NCBI RefSeq assembly: GCF_016773205.1
Contig: NZ_JAETWB010000003.1
Span: 248,001-312,000, forward strand
DNA: 64,000 bases
Direction: 5' to 3'
DNA from: Belnapia arida
Lineage (GTDB): Bacteria > Pseudomonadota > Alphaproteobacteria > Acetobacterales > Acetobacteraceae
A program made the position numbers and the translations under genes. This document shows, one piece after another, positions 26,153 to 40,406 of the stretch. Every line of letters starts with the position of its first letter. The first letter of the stretch is position 1. The notes under the pieces are model-generated. The model saw nothing but the letters and a program-made list of their open reading frames with translations, was not told where the DNA came from and ran no database searches.

Positions 26153-27511
26153 ATGGACGAGGCTGCGATCCGCCAGCTCTCCCGCCGCGCCGCGATCTTC
26201 GGCGGCGCCGCGCTCGGCCTGCCGCTCATCGGCGCCCGTGCGACCTTCGCCCAGAGCTCCGTCGTCGACATCACCAAGGCCCGTACTGACCCGATCCCGA
26301 TCGCCGTGCCCAACTTCGCCGGCGGCTCGGACGAGGCGCAGCGCCTCGGCCAGAACATCGCCGGCGTCATCCAGACCAACCTGCGCAACAGCGGCCTCTT
26401 CCGCCCCGTCGACCGCGCCGCCTACATCCAGACCGCCGAGGCCGCGGCGCAGACGCCGCGCTTCCAGGACTGGCGCGTCATCGGCGCCCAGGCCCTGACC
26501 ACCGGCCGCGCCGAGCTCTCGGGCGACCGCCTCCGCGTCGAGTTCCGCCTCTGGGACGTGCTGCCCGAGGCGCAGATCCAGGGCACCGCCTTCACCGCCC
26601 CGGCCGGCAACTGGCGCCGCATCGCCCATCTCATCTCGGACGTGATCTATGAGCGCCTGCTCGGCGAGAAGGGCTATTTCGACACCCGCGTCGTCTATGT
26701 CGCCGAGACCGGCCCGCGCGACCGCCGCACACGGCGGCTCGCCATCATGGACCAGGACGGCGAGAACCAGCGCTACCTGACCGACGGCTCCTTCGCCGCG
26801 CTGACGCCGCGCTTCCACCCGAACGCGCAGCAGATCGCCTTCATGTCCTATGCCCGCAACGAGCCGCGGGTCTACCTCTTCAACCTCGACAGCGGCCGGC
26901 AGGAGGTGCTCGGCACCTTCGCCGGCATGACGCTCTCGCCGCGCTTCTCGCCGGACGGCCGCAGCGTCGTGCTCTCCTCGACGCGCGGCAACGACGCCAA
27001 CATCTATGTCGTCGACCTCGGCAGCCGGCGCGAGCGCCAGCTCACCTCCGGCGGCGGGCTCGACGTCTCGCCCTGCTACTCGCCGGACGGCTCGCAGATC
27101 GTCTTCAACTCCGACCGCGGCGGCGATCAGCAGCTCTATGTCATGGATGCGGGGGGAGGGGGCGTGCGCCGCATCTCCTTCGGCCGCGGCCGCTATGCGA
27201 CGCCGGTCTGGTCGCCGCGCGGCGACCTCATCGCCTTCACCCGCATCGCCGGCGGGCAATTCGCCATCGGCGTGATGCGCCCCGATGGTTCGGGTGAGCG
27301 CATCCTCTCCGAGGGCTGGGGCATGGAAGGCCCGACCTTCGCGCCCAACGGCCGGGTCATGATGTATTTCCGCGAGACGCCGGCGCGCGATGCCCGCGGC
27401 AGCGGCTTCTCCTCGCGCCTCTCCAGCATCGACATCGCCGGCTTCAACGAGCGCCAGATCGTCACCCCGACCGATGCGTCCGACCCGGCCTGGTCACCCC
27501 TGCTGGCGTAA
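26153..27511 (+). CDS. tolB: Tol-Pal system beta-propeller protein TolB
   Basis: A 452-residue periplasmic protein. It begins with a twin-arginine signal ([13 protein letters not shown], ending ATFAQ). An N-terminal alpha/beta domain ([20 protein letters not shown]) is followed by a six-bladed propeller whose WD40-like repeats are easy to see: [62 protein letters not shown]. TolB switches between Pal and TolA binding during envelope constriction. GGAGGA at 26139 positions the ATG at 26153. A roughly 200-base gap with a possible promoter separates it from pal. Confidence 0.96.
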   Translation: MDEAAIRQLSRRAAIFGGAALGLPLIGARATFAQSSVVDITKARTDPIPIAVPNFAGGSDEAQRLGQNIAGVIQTNLRNSGLFRPVDRAAYIQTAEAAAQTPRFQDWRVIGAQALTTGRAELSGDRLRVEFRLWDVLPEAQIQGTAFTAPAGNWRRIAHLISDVIYERLLGEKGYFDTRVVYVAETGPRDRRTRRLAIMDQDGENQRYLTDGSFAALTPRFHPNAQQIAFMSYARNEPRVYLFNLDSGRQEVLGTFAGMTLSPRFSPDGRSVVLSSTRGNDANIYVVDLGSRRERQLTSGGGLDVSPCYSPDGSQIVFNSDRGGDQQLYVMDAGGGGVRRISFGRGRYATPVWSPRGDLIAFTRIAGGQFAIGVMRPDGSGERILSEGWGMEGPTFAPNGRVMMYFRETPARDARGSGFSSRLSSIDIAGFNERQIVTPTDASDPAWSPLLA

Positions 27512-27620
27512 TCGCAGGGGAGGCCGACATGGGAGAACAGCCGTCGCCCGCACGGACAATGGCTGTGTTGCACCAAAAGCATGGAACCAAGTCTCCGTTG
27601 CGACTTCAGGTCCGTTTTTC

Positions 27621-27647
27621 TTGACGCTATCACGTGCCGGTTGTAAC
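27621..27647 (+). promoter_or_regulatory. Candidate promoter between tolB and pal
   Basis: TTGACG (27621-27626) is a five-of-six -35 box. TGTAAC (27642-27647) is a possible -10 box, but the 15-base spacer is short. It lies in the only sizeable gap of the tol cluster, so pal may also be transcribed on its own. Confidence 0.4.
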
Positions 27648-27709
27648 GCCCCCGGCAGAATGCCGCAGTGCCGGGCTGCGCGACGGCAGACAGGAAAGGG
27701 ACGACATCC

Positions 27710-28192
27710 ATGTTGAACACCAAGGTGATGACCGCCTTCGCGGCGCTGGCCCTGCTCGCCGCCTGCCAGTCCTCGACCGCCGACAATGCCGCGACCGGCG
27801 CCGGCGCGGCGGCCAGCACCTCGGCCGGTCCGCGCCCGGGCAGCCAGGAAGACCTCGTCGCCAATGTCGGCGACCGCGTCTTCTTCGACACCGACGAGTC
27901 CAGCATCCGCGCCGACCAGCGCACGGTGCTCGAGCGCCAGTCCGCCTGGCTCGCCCGCTACCCGCAGGTGACGGTGCAGCTCGAGGGCCATGCCGACGAG
28001 CGCGGCACCCGCGAGTACAACCTGGCCCTCGGCCAGCGCCGCGCCAATGCGGCGCGCGACGTGCTGGTCGCGGGCGGCACCGCCGGCGCCCGCATCTCCA
28101 CCATCTCCTACGGCAAGGATCGCCCGGCCGCGCTCGGCTCCACCGACGATGCCTGGGCCCAGAACCGCCGCGCCGTCACCGTCGTCCGCTGA
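27710..28192 (+). CDS. pal: Peptidoglycan-associated lipoprotein Pal
   Basis: A 160-residue outer-membrane lipoprotein. The signal ends in the lipobox LLAAC, so Cys 19 would be acylated. An Ala/Thr/Ser linker leads to an OmpA-like domain: VFFDTDESSIRADQR, then QLEGHADERGTREYNLALGQRRANAARD with the conserved Asp and Arg that bind meso-diaminopimelate, and ISYGKDRPA. It links the outer membrane to peptidoglycan and to TolB. The ATG at 27710 is preceded by AGGAAAGGG, which decides it over upstream in-frame starts. Confidence 0.96.
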   Translation: MLNTKVMTAFAALALLAACQSSTADNAATGAGAAASTSAGPRPGSQEDLVANVGDRVFFDTDESSIRADQRTVLERQSAWLARYPQVTVQLEGHADERGTREYNLALGQRRANAARDVLVAGGTAGARISTISYGKDRPAALGSTDDAWAQNRRAVTVVR

Positions 28193-28287
28193 GCCTCGCC
28201 CGTCACGCCGCGGGCGCTGTCCCGTGCGTGATGGCCGCGGCGGGGGTCTTGGGGCCCCGGCCCTCATCCTAATCCCTCTGGCCGATG

Positions 28288-28316
28288 CGGGCCGGCTGGC
28301 TTATCCAGCCGGCCCG
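28288..28316 (+). terminator. Strong hairpin between pal and cpoB
   Basis: CGGGCCGGCTGG (28288-28299) and CCAGCCGGCCCG (28305-28316) form a perfect 12-base stem with a CTTAT loop. No T run follows, and the cpoB start is only 35 bases downstream. It is therefore as likely to stabilise the pal mRNA or to attenuate as to terminate. Confidence 0.5.
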
Positions 28317-28351
28317 TACCCGTTTCCGCCTCGCGCCTTTCCGGAGGACCC

Positions 28352-29203
28352 GTGACCCGCTCCTTCCTCGCCGCCCTGCTCGTCGCCGCCCCGTTGCTGC
28401 TGCCCGCCCAGGGCGCCTGGGCCCAGGCTGAGAGCCGCGAGGGCATCTACCTCCAGAACCAGATTCTCCAGCTCCGCCAGGAACTCGACCAGGTCCGCCG
28501 CAGCGGCGCCTCGGCCCTGCCGGCGCCCAGCGCGCCGCGCGGCAGCGTCGCGGGGAGCGAGCTGGTCGGCACCCTGCTCGACCGCGTGACCGCGCTGGAG
28601 GAGGAGACCCGTCGCCTCCGCGGCCGGCTCGACGAGGTCGAGTACCGCAACCGCACTCTCCAGCAGAATGTCGAGAAGATGCAGGGCGACATCGACTACC
28701 GCCTGCAGCAGGTCGAGAGCCAGCCTGCGAGCCGCCAGGCCGCACCGGCGCCCCGCGCCCCGGCGGCGGCGCCTACGCCCGCCCCGGCCCCTGCGCCCAC
28801 GCCGGCCCCGAATGCGGCTCGCACGCCCGAACGTGCCCTCTCCGAAGGTCAGGCCGCCCTTGGCCGCCGCGACTACCCCGCGGCCGAGGCCGCCGCCCGC
28901 GAGGTGCTCGCCAACCGCAACTCCCCCCGCGCGACGGACGCCCAGCTCCTGCTCGGCGACGCCCTTTCCGGCAAGCGCGACCATGCCGGCGCGGCGCTGG
29001 CCTATAACGACGCCTATACCCGCGGCCGCACCGGCCCGCGCGCCCCGGAGGCGCTGCTCGGCCTTGCGGGCGCTTTCAATAGCCTCGGCAACAAGCGCGA
29101 ATCCTGCGACACGCTGGACGACCTTCGGAGCAACTTCCCCAATCTCCGCGGCGCCCTGGCCGAGCGCGCCGCCGATGCCCGCCGCCGCGCCGGCTGTCGA
29201 TAG
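28352..29203 (+). CDS. cpoB: Tol-Pal cell division coordinator CpoB (YbgF)
   Basis: A 283-residue periplasmic protein. A Sec signal (SFLAALLVAAPLLLPAQGAWAQ) precedes a trimerising coiled coil (about residues 30-130: LQNQILQLRQELDQVRRSG, VTALEEETRRLRGRLDEVEYRN). A Pro/Ala linker follows, then TPR repeats near 160-275 with FNSLGNKRESCDTLDDLRSNFP at the end. In E. coli it coordinates Tol-Pal action with PBP1B at the septum. The start is GTG at 28352 after GGAGGACCC. Its stop at 29201-29203 touches a tandem palindromic repeat. Confidence 0.92.
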   Translation: MTRSFLAALLVAAPLLLPAQGAWAQAESREGIYLQNQILQLRQELDQVRRSGASALPAPSAPRGSVAGSELVGTLLDRVTALEEETRRLRGRLDEVEYRNRTLQQNVEKMQGDIDYRLQQVESQPASRQAAPAPRAPAAAPTPAPAPAPTPAPNAARTPERALSEGQAALGRRDYPAAEAAAREVLANRNSPRATDAQLLLGDALSGKRDHAGAALAYNDAYTRGRTGPRAPEALLGLAGAFNSLGNKRESCDTLDDLRSNFPNLRGALAERAADARRRAGCR

Positions 29204-29323
29204 AGCGGATCGCCGAAGGGCGGCATCGCCCGCAGGCGTGAATCCGCTCGCGCCTGCACCTGCTGAACAAGCGGATCGCCGGAGGGCGGCATCGCCCGCA
29301 GGCGTAAATCCGCTCGCGCTTGC
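29203..29323 (+). repeat. Two tandem palindromic repeats (REP-like) between cpoB and tilS
   Basis: Two 53-base copies, 29205-29257 and 29271-29323, differ at only three bases and are offset by 66 bases. Each has GCGGAT near one end and ATCCGC near the other, with GGGCG/CGCCC inside, so each can fold into a hairpin. The first abuts the cpoB stop codon. They look like dispersed intergenic REP-type elements, though I can see only these two. Confidence 0.75.
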
Positions 29324-29351
29324 CGAGCCTCTCTCGGCGGAGGAGTTCGCC

Positions 29352-30584
29352 GTGCTGATGGCCCCGCTCGGCCCCTTCGGCCGGGCGCCCCGCCTCGCCG
29401 CCGGCGTTTCCGGCGGTCCCGACAGCCTCGCCCTTGCACTGCTCGCCGCCGACTGGGCTCGCGCCCGCGGCGGCAGCCTGCTTGCCCTCGTCGCCGATCA
29501 CGGCCTCCGCCCGGAGAGTGCCGCCGAGGCCGAGGCCACGCTCGGCCAGCTTGCTGCGCACGGCATACCCGGCCGCCTGCTCCGCCTCGGACTGCCGCCT
29601 GGCGCCGGCCTGCAGGAGCGTGCCCGCGAGGCCCGCCTCGCCGCGCTGCTCGCCGCCTGCGGCGAGGCCGGTACCCCCTGGCTCCTCCTCGCCCATCACC
29701 GTGACGACCAGGCCGAGACGCTGCTCTTCCGTGCGCTCCGCGGCAGCGGGCCGCGCGGCCTCGCCGCCATCCCGCCCCTCCGCGCCACGGCCGAGGCGAT
29801 GATCCTCCGCCCGCTGCTGCCCGTCCCGGCCGCCCGCCTTGCTGCCACCGTCGCCGCTTCCGGCCTCGTCCCCATCCGGGACCCGAGCAACGCCGACCCG
29901 CGCTTCGCCCGCGCTCGCCTCCGCGCCCTGCTCGACCCGGCGGCGAGCGAGGCCCTGGCCGAGGCGGCCGCCGCTTTCGCGCGTCGGCGCGCCCGCCTCG
30001 ATTCGGCACTTGCCACTCGCCTCGCTGCCAGCACGACGCTCCGCCCCGCCGGCTTCGCCGAGATCGACCCCTCCGCCCTCGGCACCGATGCGCTGGCCGA
30101 TGTGCTGCTCGCCCGGCTCGTCCAGGCGATCGGTGGCGCCCGCCACGCTCCGCCCGCCGCCGCCATCGCCACCCTTCGTGGGCGAGGGGAGGGGACGCTG
30201 GCCGGCACCTGGCTCCGCCCCCGTCGCGGCACCTGGCTGCTCTTTCGCGAACCCGCCGGCCTGGCCCCCTCCGTCGAGGCGACGCACTGCGCCCTTTGGG
30301 ACGGCCGCTTCCGCCTTGCCGGCCCTGGCGCTCCCGAGCATGCCCTCGGCGCCCTCGGCCCCGTCGAGGCCGCCCGGCTCCGCCACCTTGCCCCCGCCTG
30401 GCCCGCCGCGCTGCTGGCCGGCCTGCCCGCCATCCGCCATCATGGAATGCTGGTGGCCGTGCCCGCGCTGGACTATCCTGATCCGGATCGCTGCATGGCC
30501 TTCCGCGCAGTGTTCGCTCCGGTTGGGTCCCTCCCTGCCGGAGAGGCGGCTGCCGCGGTCAATTCCGCGGGCGGCACAGTCTAG
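29352..30584 (+). CDS. tilS: tRNA(Ile)-lysidine synthetase TilS
   Basis: A 410-residue N-type ATP pyrophosphatase that converts C34 of the CAU-anticodon tRNA(Ile) to lysidine. The PP-loop SGGPDSLALALLA (about residues 22-34), VADHGLRPESAAEA and the LLAHHRDDQAETLLFR segment are diagnostic. VPIRDPSNADPRFARARLR matches the conserved mid-region. The reading frame is open far upstream, through the palindromic repeats. I place the start at GTG 29352 because AGGAG ends six bases before it. The C-terminal substrate-recognition part is divergent but present. Confidence 0.92.
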   Translation: MLMAPLGPFGRAPRLAAGVSGGPDSLALALLAADWARARGGSLLALVADHGLRPESAAEAEATLGQLAAHGIPGRLLRLGLPPGAGLQERAREARLAALLAACGEAGTPWLLLAHHRDDQAETLLFRALRGSGPRGLAAIPPLRATAEAMILRPLLPVPAARLAATVAASGLVPIRDPSNADPRFARARLRALLDPAASEALAEAAAAFARRRARLDSALATRLAASTTLRPAGFAEIDPSALGTDALADVLLARLVQAIGGARHAPPAAAIATLRGRGEGTLAGTWLRPRRGTWLLFREPAGLAPSVEATHCALWDGRFRLAGPGAPEHALGALGPVEAARLRHLAPAWPAALLAGLPAIRHHGMLVAVPALDYPDPDRCMAFRAVFAPVGSLPAGEAAAAVNSAGGTV

Positions 30585-30704
30585 ACGCATTGGGGGGCAT
30601 TCACGGCCGGGGTCCGCCTCCCTATCTTAGGGATCGCTGGCTTCGGGCTCAGCCTGAGGCACCAGGGCCCGATCGGGGCTTTGGCGGGAACGGGATACGC
30701 ATCG

Positions 30705-32627
<1,923 letters not shown>

Positions 32628-32653
32628 GCCGGACACCCGATACAGGACTGACG

Positions 32654-32679
32654 ATCAGCGCGCCCCCGGGCGCGCTGAT
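32654..32679 (+). terminator. Terminator-like hairpin after ftsH
   Basis: ATCAGCGCGCC (32654-32664), loop CCCG, GGCGCGCTGAT (32669-32679): a perfect 11-base stem followed by TGCGTTTC. The broken T tract makes it a moderate intrinsic terminator. folP begins 19 bases downstream. Confidence 0.6.
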
Positions 32680-32697
32680 TGCGTTTCGGGGGATGCG

Positions 32698-33783
32698 ATG
32701 CCCGACAGATGGATCGAACCGCTCGGCCTGCTGACCGGCCCTGCTGCGGCAGCGGCGATGGAGGCTGGCCTGGCCCTGCCGCTGCAAGGCGGCCCGACCG
32801 CCTTCGCCCTTGTCCGGCTGGTCGGGCGAGGCGGTGAATGCCTTGTTTCCGCCACCGCCATCCCGCCTCCCTGGCACGGCTTGGTGCCGCCGCTGATCGA
32901 GGCCCCACCGCCCTTCGCCGGCCTCGTCCCCCGCTTCGGCTGCGGGGCCCCGCTGGTGATGGGCGTCGTCAACGTCACCCCCGACAGCGTCTCCGGCGAC
33001 GGCCTCCTCGCCGCCGGCCTCGCAGGCGAGGCCCTGGTCGCGGCCGCCCTGGCCCAAGGCCAGGCGATGCTCGCCGCCGGTGCCGACATCCTCGACATCG
33101 GCGGCGAGAGCACCCGTCCCGGCGCCGCCCCTGTCACGCCGGAGGAGGAGTGCCGCCGCATCCTTCCCGTCATCCGGGCGCTCGCCCCGCTCGCCCCCCT
33201 CTCGGTCGATACCCGCAACGCCCTAACGATGCGGGAGGCGCTGGCCGCCGGCGCCCGAATCGTCAACGACATCTCGGCCCTGCGCCACGACCCGGGGGCC
33301 GCGCGGGTGGTGGCAGAGGCCGGCGCCCCCCTCATCCTTATGCACATGCTCGGCGACGACCCGCGCCGCATGCAAGATGACCCGCGCTATGCCGATGTCA
33401 CCCTCGAGGTTGCCGACTTCCTGGCCGAAAGGCTTGCCGCCGTGGAGGCCGCCGGCATCCCGCGCCACCGCATCGCCCTCGACCCGGGCCTAGGCTTCGG
33501 CAAACTGCTGGAGCACAACCTGGCCCTGCTGCACCGCCTGCCGCTGCTCGCCGGCCTCGGCTGCCCGTTGCTGGTCGGCGCCTCGCGCAAGCGCTCCATC
33601 GGCCGCCTCTCCGGCGCCATGGAGGGGGGCCGCGCCCGCATGCCCGGCAGCGTCGCCGCCGCGCTCTTCGCCGCCGCGCGGGGCGCCGCCATCCTCCGCG
33701 TGCATGACGTCGCCGAGACGGTCCAGGCGCTCCGCGTCCAACAGGCCGCGCTTTCCGGTGACACGCCCGCCGACCGGCGCTAA
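32698..33783 (+). CDS. folP: Dihydropteroate synthase, with N-terminal extension
   Basis: A 361-residue TIM-barrel enzyme joining p-aminobenzoate to 6-hydroxymethyl-dihydropterin diphosphate in folate synthesis. The core begins near residue 85 with VMGVVNVTPDSVSGDG (the pterin loop), then DILDIGGESTRPGA, SVDTRNA, IVNDISAL, LDPGLGFGK and LLVGASRKRSIG, all family signatures. The first 80 residues are extra compared with the E. coli enzyme (about 280 residues) and show no known motif. Sulfonamide-site loops are normal in layout. It sits between ftsH and glmM with a nine-base gap to glmM. Confidence 0.95.
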   Translation: MPDRWIEPLGLLTGPAAAAAMEAGLALPLQGGPTAFALVRLVGRGGECLVSATAIPPPWHGLVPPLIEAPPPFAGLVPRFGCGAPLVMGVVNVTPDSVSGDGLLAAGLAGEALVAAALAQGQAMLAAGADILDIGGESTRPGAAPVTPEEECRRILPVIRALAPLAPLSVDTRNALTMREALAAGARIVNDISALRHDPGAARVVAEAGAPLILMHMLGDDPRRMQDDPRYADVTLEVADFLAERLAAVEAAGIPRHRIALDPGLGFGKLLEHNLALLHRLPLLAGLGCPLLVGASRKRSIGRLSGAMEGGRARMPGSVAAALFAAARGAAILRVHDVAETVQALRVQQAALSGDTPADRR

Positions 33784-33792
33784 TCCAACGGG

Positions 33793-35151
<1,359 letters not shown>

Positions 35152-35949
35152 ATGCGGGGCCGGGTCCTCATCGTCGCCGGCTCCGATTCCGGCGGCGGCG
35201 CCGGCATCCAGGCCGACATCAAGGCGGTCACCGCCCTCGGCGGCTTCGCCATGACGGCGATCACCGCGCTCACCGCGCAGAACACCGAGGGCGTCCACGG
35301 CGTCCTCCCCATCCCGACCGATTTCATCCGCCAGCAGATGGAGGTCGTGCTCGGCGACCTCGGGGCGGATGCGCTGAAGACCGGCATGCTGCACGACAGC
35401 CCGACCATCGAAGCCGTCTGCGACGCGCTCCCGCCCGGCATACCGCTGGTTGCCGATCCGGTGATGGTGGCCAAGGGCGGCCATCCGCTGCTGCAACCCG
35501 ATGCGGTCGAGACGCTGAAGCGCCGCCTCGTCCCCCGCGCCGCCCTCATCACCCCGAACCTCCCCGAGGCCGAGGTGCTGACCGGCCTCCGCATCACCAC
35601 CGAGGCGGAGATGCAGGCCGCCATGCCCGCGCTGCTGACCCTCGGCGCCGGGGCGGTGCTGCTGAAGGGCGGCCATCTCGCCGGCCCCGTGCTCGTCGAC
35701 CTGCTCGGCACGCCCCATGGCGTTATCCGCTTCGAGGATGCGCGGATCGAAACCCGCCACACGCACGGTACCGGCTGCACGCTCGCCAGCGCCATCGCCG
35801 CCGGCCTCGCCCAGGGCCTCGCCCTGCCGGAGGCCGTCGCCCGCGCCCGCCGCTATGTCCGCGCCGCCATCCTCGCCGCCCCCGGCTTCGGCCGCGGCCA
35901 TGGCCCGCTGAACCACGCCGTCACCCTCGACCCGGGCCGCATCGCATGA
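35152..35949 (+). CDS. thiD: Bifunctional hydroxymethylpyrimidine kinase/phosphomethylpyrimidine kinase
   Basis: A 265-residue ribokinase-fold enzyme phosphorylating HMP and HMP-phosphate for thiamine. VLIVAGSDSGGGAGIQADIK is the classic N-terminal motif with the substrate-binding region. AITALTAQNTEGVHGV, DPVMVAKGGHPLL and the anion-hole/catalytic segment RHTHGTGCTLASAIAAGLA are present, with the catalytic Asp position occupied by a Thr-Gly-Cys context as in ThiD. It starts directly after glmM and overlaps the PhzF gene by four bases. Confidence 0.95.
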   Translation: MRGRVLIVAGSDSGGGAGIQADIKAVTALGGFAMTAITALTAQNTEGVHGVLPIPTDFIRQQMEVVLGDLGADALKTGMLHDSPTIEAVCDALPPGIPLVADPVMVAKGGHPLLQPDAVETLKRRLVPRAALITPNLPEAEVLTGLRITTEAEMQAAMPALLTLGAGAVLLKGGHLAGPVLVDLLGTPHGVIRFEDARIETRHTHGTGCTLASAIAAGLAQGLALPEAVARARRYVRAAILAAPGFGRGHGPLNHAVTLDPGRIA

Positions 35950-36830
35950 GGCGCTTCCCCTTCGTCACCCTCGACGTCTTCACCGACCGCCGCTTCGGTG
36001 GCAACCAGCTCGCCGTCTTCCCCGATGCGCGCGGGCTCTCGGATGCCGAGATGCAGGCCCTCGCCAGCGAGTTCAACCTGAGCGAGACCACCTTCGTCCT
36101 GCCGCCTGAGGATCCCGCGAACACCGCCCGCGTCCGCATCTTCAACCGCACCGCCGAGATGCCCTTCGCCGGCCATCCCAATGTCGGCACCGCCTATGTC
36201 CTGGCCGACCGCGACCGCGACGGCCTCCTGCGCTTCGAGCAACCGGCCGGGCTGGTCGAGATCGCGGTCGGGCGCGACGCCGCCGGCGCCGTCATCACGA
36301 CCACCGTCGCCGCCCCCCAACCACTGACGATAGGCGAGACGCTGCCGCCGGACCTCATCGCCGCCTGCGCCTGCATTTCGGAGGCGGGCATCCTCACCGC
36401 CCGCCACGTGCCGACCCTCGCCTCCGATGGCGGCAACCCGAGGGTGCTGCTCGAGGTCACGTCCGAAGCCCTGGCCATGGCCGCCCCCGACCACGCCGCC
36501 TTCCGCCGTGCCGTGGAGGCGCTGCCCGCCCTCGGTGGCCGCCTTTCCCTCTACCTCTACCGGCGCGATGGCGAGCGCCTCCGCGCCCGCATGTTCTCGC
36601 CCCTCGCCGGCACGCCGGAGGACGCCGCGACCGGCAGCGCCGCCACGCCGCTCACCGGCTTCCTGCTCTCCCTCAGCAGTGCCGAGCGCCACGCAATCGA
36701 CATCCTGCAAGGAGTCGAGATGGGCCGCCCGAGCCTCCTCCGCACCACCGCCCGCCGTACGGCAGACGGCATCCGCGCGACGGTCGGCGGAGGCTGCGTC
36801 CCCGTCCTTCGCGGCGAAGCGCTGCTCTGA
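35946..36830 (+). CDS. PhzF-family isomerase/epimerase-like protein
   Basis: A 294-residue diaminopimelate-epimerase-fold protein. FVTLDVFTDRRFGGNQLAVF (about residues 6-25) is the PhzF-family opening. FNLSETTFVLPP holds the catalytic Glu used in place of the DapF cysteine, and EMPFAGHPNVGTAYVL and EDAATGSAATPLTGFL form the substrate pocket. Phenazine genes are absent, so it is one of the many PhzF homologues of unknown substrate. Its ATG overlaps the thiD stop. Confidence 0.9.
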   Translation: MRRFPFVTLDVFTDRRFGGNQLAVFPDARGLSDAEMQALASEFNLSETTFVLPPEDPANTARVRIFNRTAEMPFAGHPNVGTAYVLADRDRDGLLRFEQPAGLVEIAVGRDAAGAVITTTVAAPQPLTIGETLPPDLIAACACISEAGILTARHVPTLASDGGNPRVLLEVTSEALAMAAPDHAAFRRAVEALPALGGRLSLYLYRRDGERLRARMFSPLAGTPEDAATGSAATPLTGFLLSLSSAERHAIDILQGVEMGRPSLLRTTARRTADGIRATVGGGCVPVLRGEALL

Positions 36831-36984
36831 CGCCGGTCGCCGCCCAAGGTCCCGAGCAGGCCCAGGACGCCGCCGGGCGCGACAAAGATGCACAGCGCCT
36901 TTGTGAGGCGAATCGAAACGACCTTGCGCGCGACCCGCCCGTGGTTCCACACAAAGGAGCACCACGACCGCCCATCGGGACGCC

Positions 36985-37620
36985 ATGCCGCCACTGGCCG
37001 AATTCCTGCTCGCCGTCCTGCTGCTGGAGCTGACGCCCGGCCCGAACATGGCCTATCTCGCCCTGCTCTCGCTGGAGCGCGGGACGCGGCCTGCCCTGGT
37101 CGCGGTCCTGGGCGTCGCCGCCGGGCTCGCCGTGCATGCGCTGGTGGCGGGCCTCGGCGCCGGCGCCCTCATCGCCCGCTCGTCGCTGCTCTATGAGGCG
37201 CTGCGCTGGGCCGGCGTCGCCTACCTGCTCTGGCTCGCAGTCGACGGCTGGCGCGGCGAGGCCGGGGACGCGGCGGGCAACACCCCGCTCGGCACGCAGG
37301 CCGCGCTGCTGTTCCGGCGCGGCTTCGTCGCCAACCTGCTCAACCCGAAATCCATCCTCTTCTTCGTCTCCGTCCTGCCGCGCTTCGTCGTGGAGCCCGT
37401 GGGCGCCGGAGACGCAGTGCCCGCCATCCTGGTCCAGATGGCCATCCTTGGCGGCCTCTATCTGGCGGTGGCGACGGCGGTGCATGTCGCCGTGGTGCTG
37501 CTCGCGGGCCGTCTCCGGCCCTGGCTCATCGCCGGCGCCCGGCGCGACCACATGCGCCGCGCGCTCTCGCTGATGCTCGCCGGCGTCGCCCTATGGCTCG
37601 CCTTCAGCACCGGCCGTTGA
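36985..37620 (+). CDS. LysE/RhtB-family amino acid exporter
   Basis: A 211-residue inner-membrane protein with about six helices. LAEFLLAVLLLELTPGPNMAYL is the LysE-family start, where TPGPNM is the conserved loop. RRGFVANLLNPKSILFFVSVLPRFV is the second conserved block. Members export lysine, threonine, homoserine lactones or other amino acids; the substrate is not predictable. About 154 bases without an obvious gene precede it, so it is probably transcribed separately. It converges on the AI-2E-type gene with a 14-base gap. Confidence 0.9.
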   Translation: MPPLAEFLLAVLLLELTPGPNMAYLALLSLERGTRPALVAVLGVAAGLAVHALVAGLGAGALIARSSLLYEALRWAGVAYLLWLAVDGWRGEAGDAAGNTPLGTQAALLFRRGFVANLLNPKSILFFVSVLPRFVVEPVGAGDAVPAILVQMAILGGLYLAVATAVHVAVVLLAGRLRPWLIAGARRDHMRRALSLMLAGVALWLAFSTGR

Positions 37621-37634
37621 GCCGGAAGCGCGGA

Positions 37635-40399
<2,765 letters not shown>

Positions 40400-40406
40400 C
40401 CGGCCC

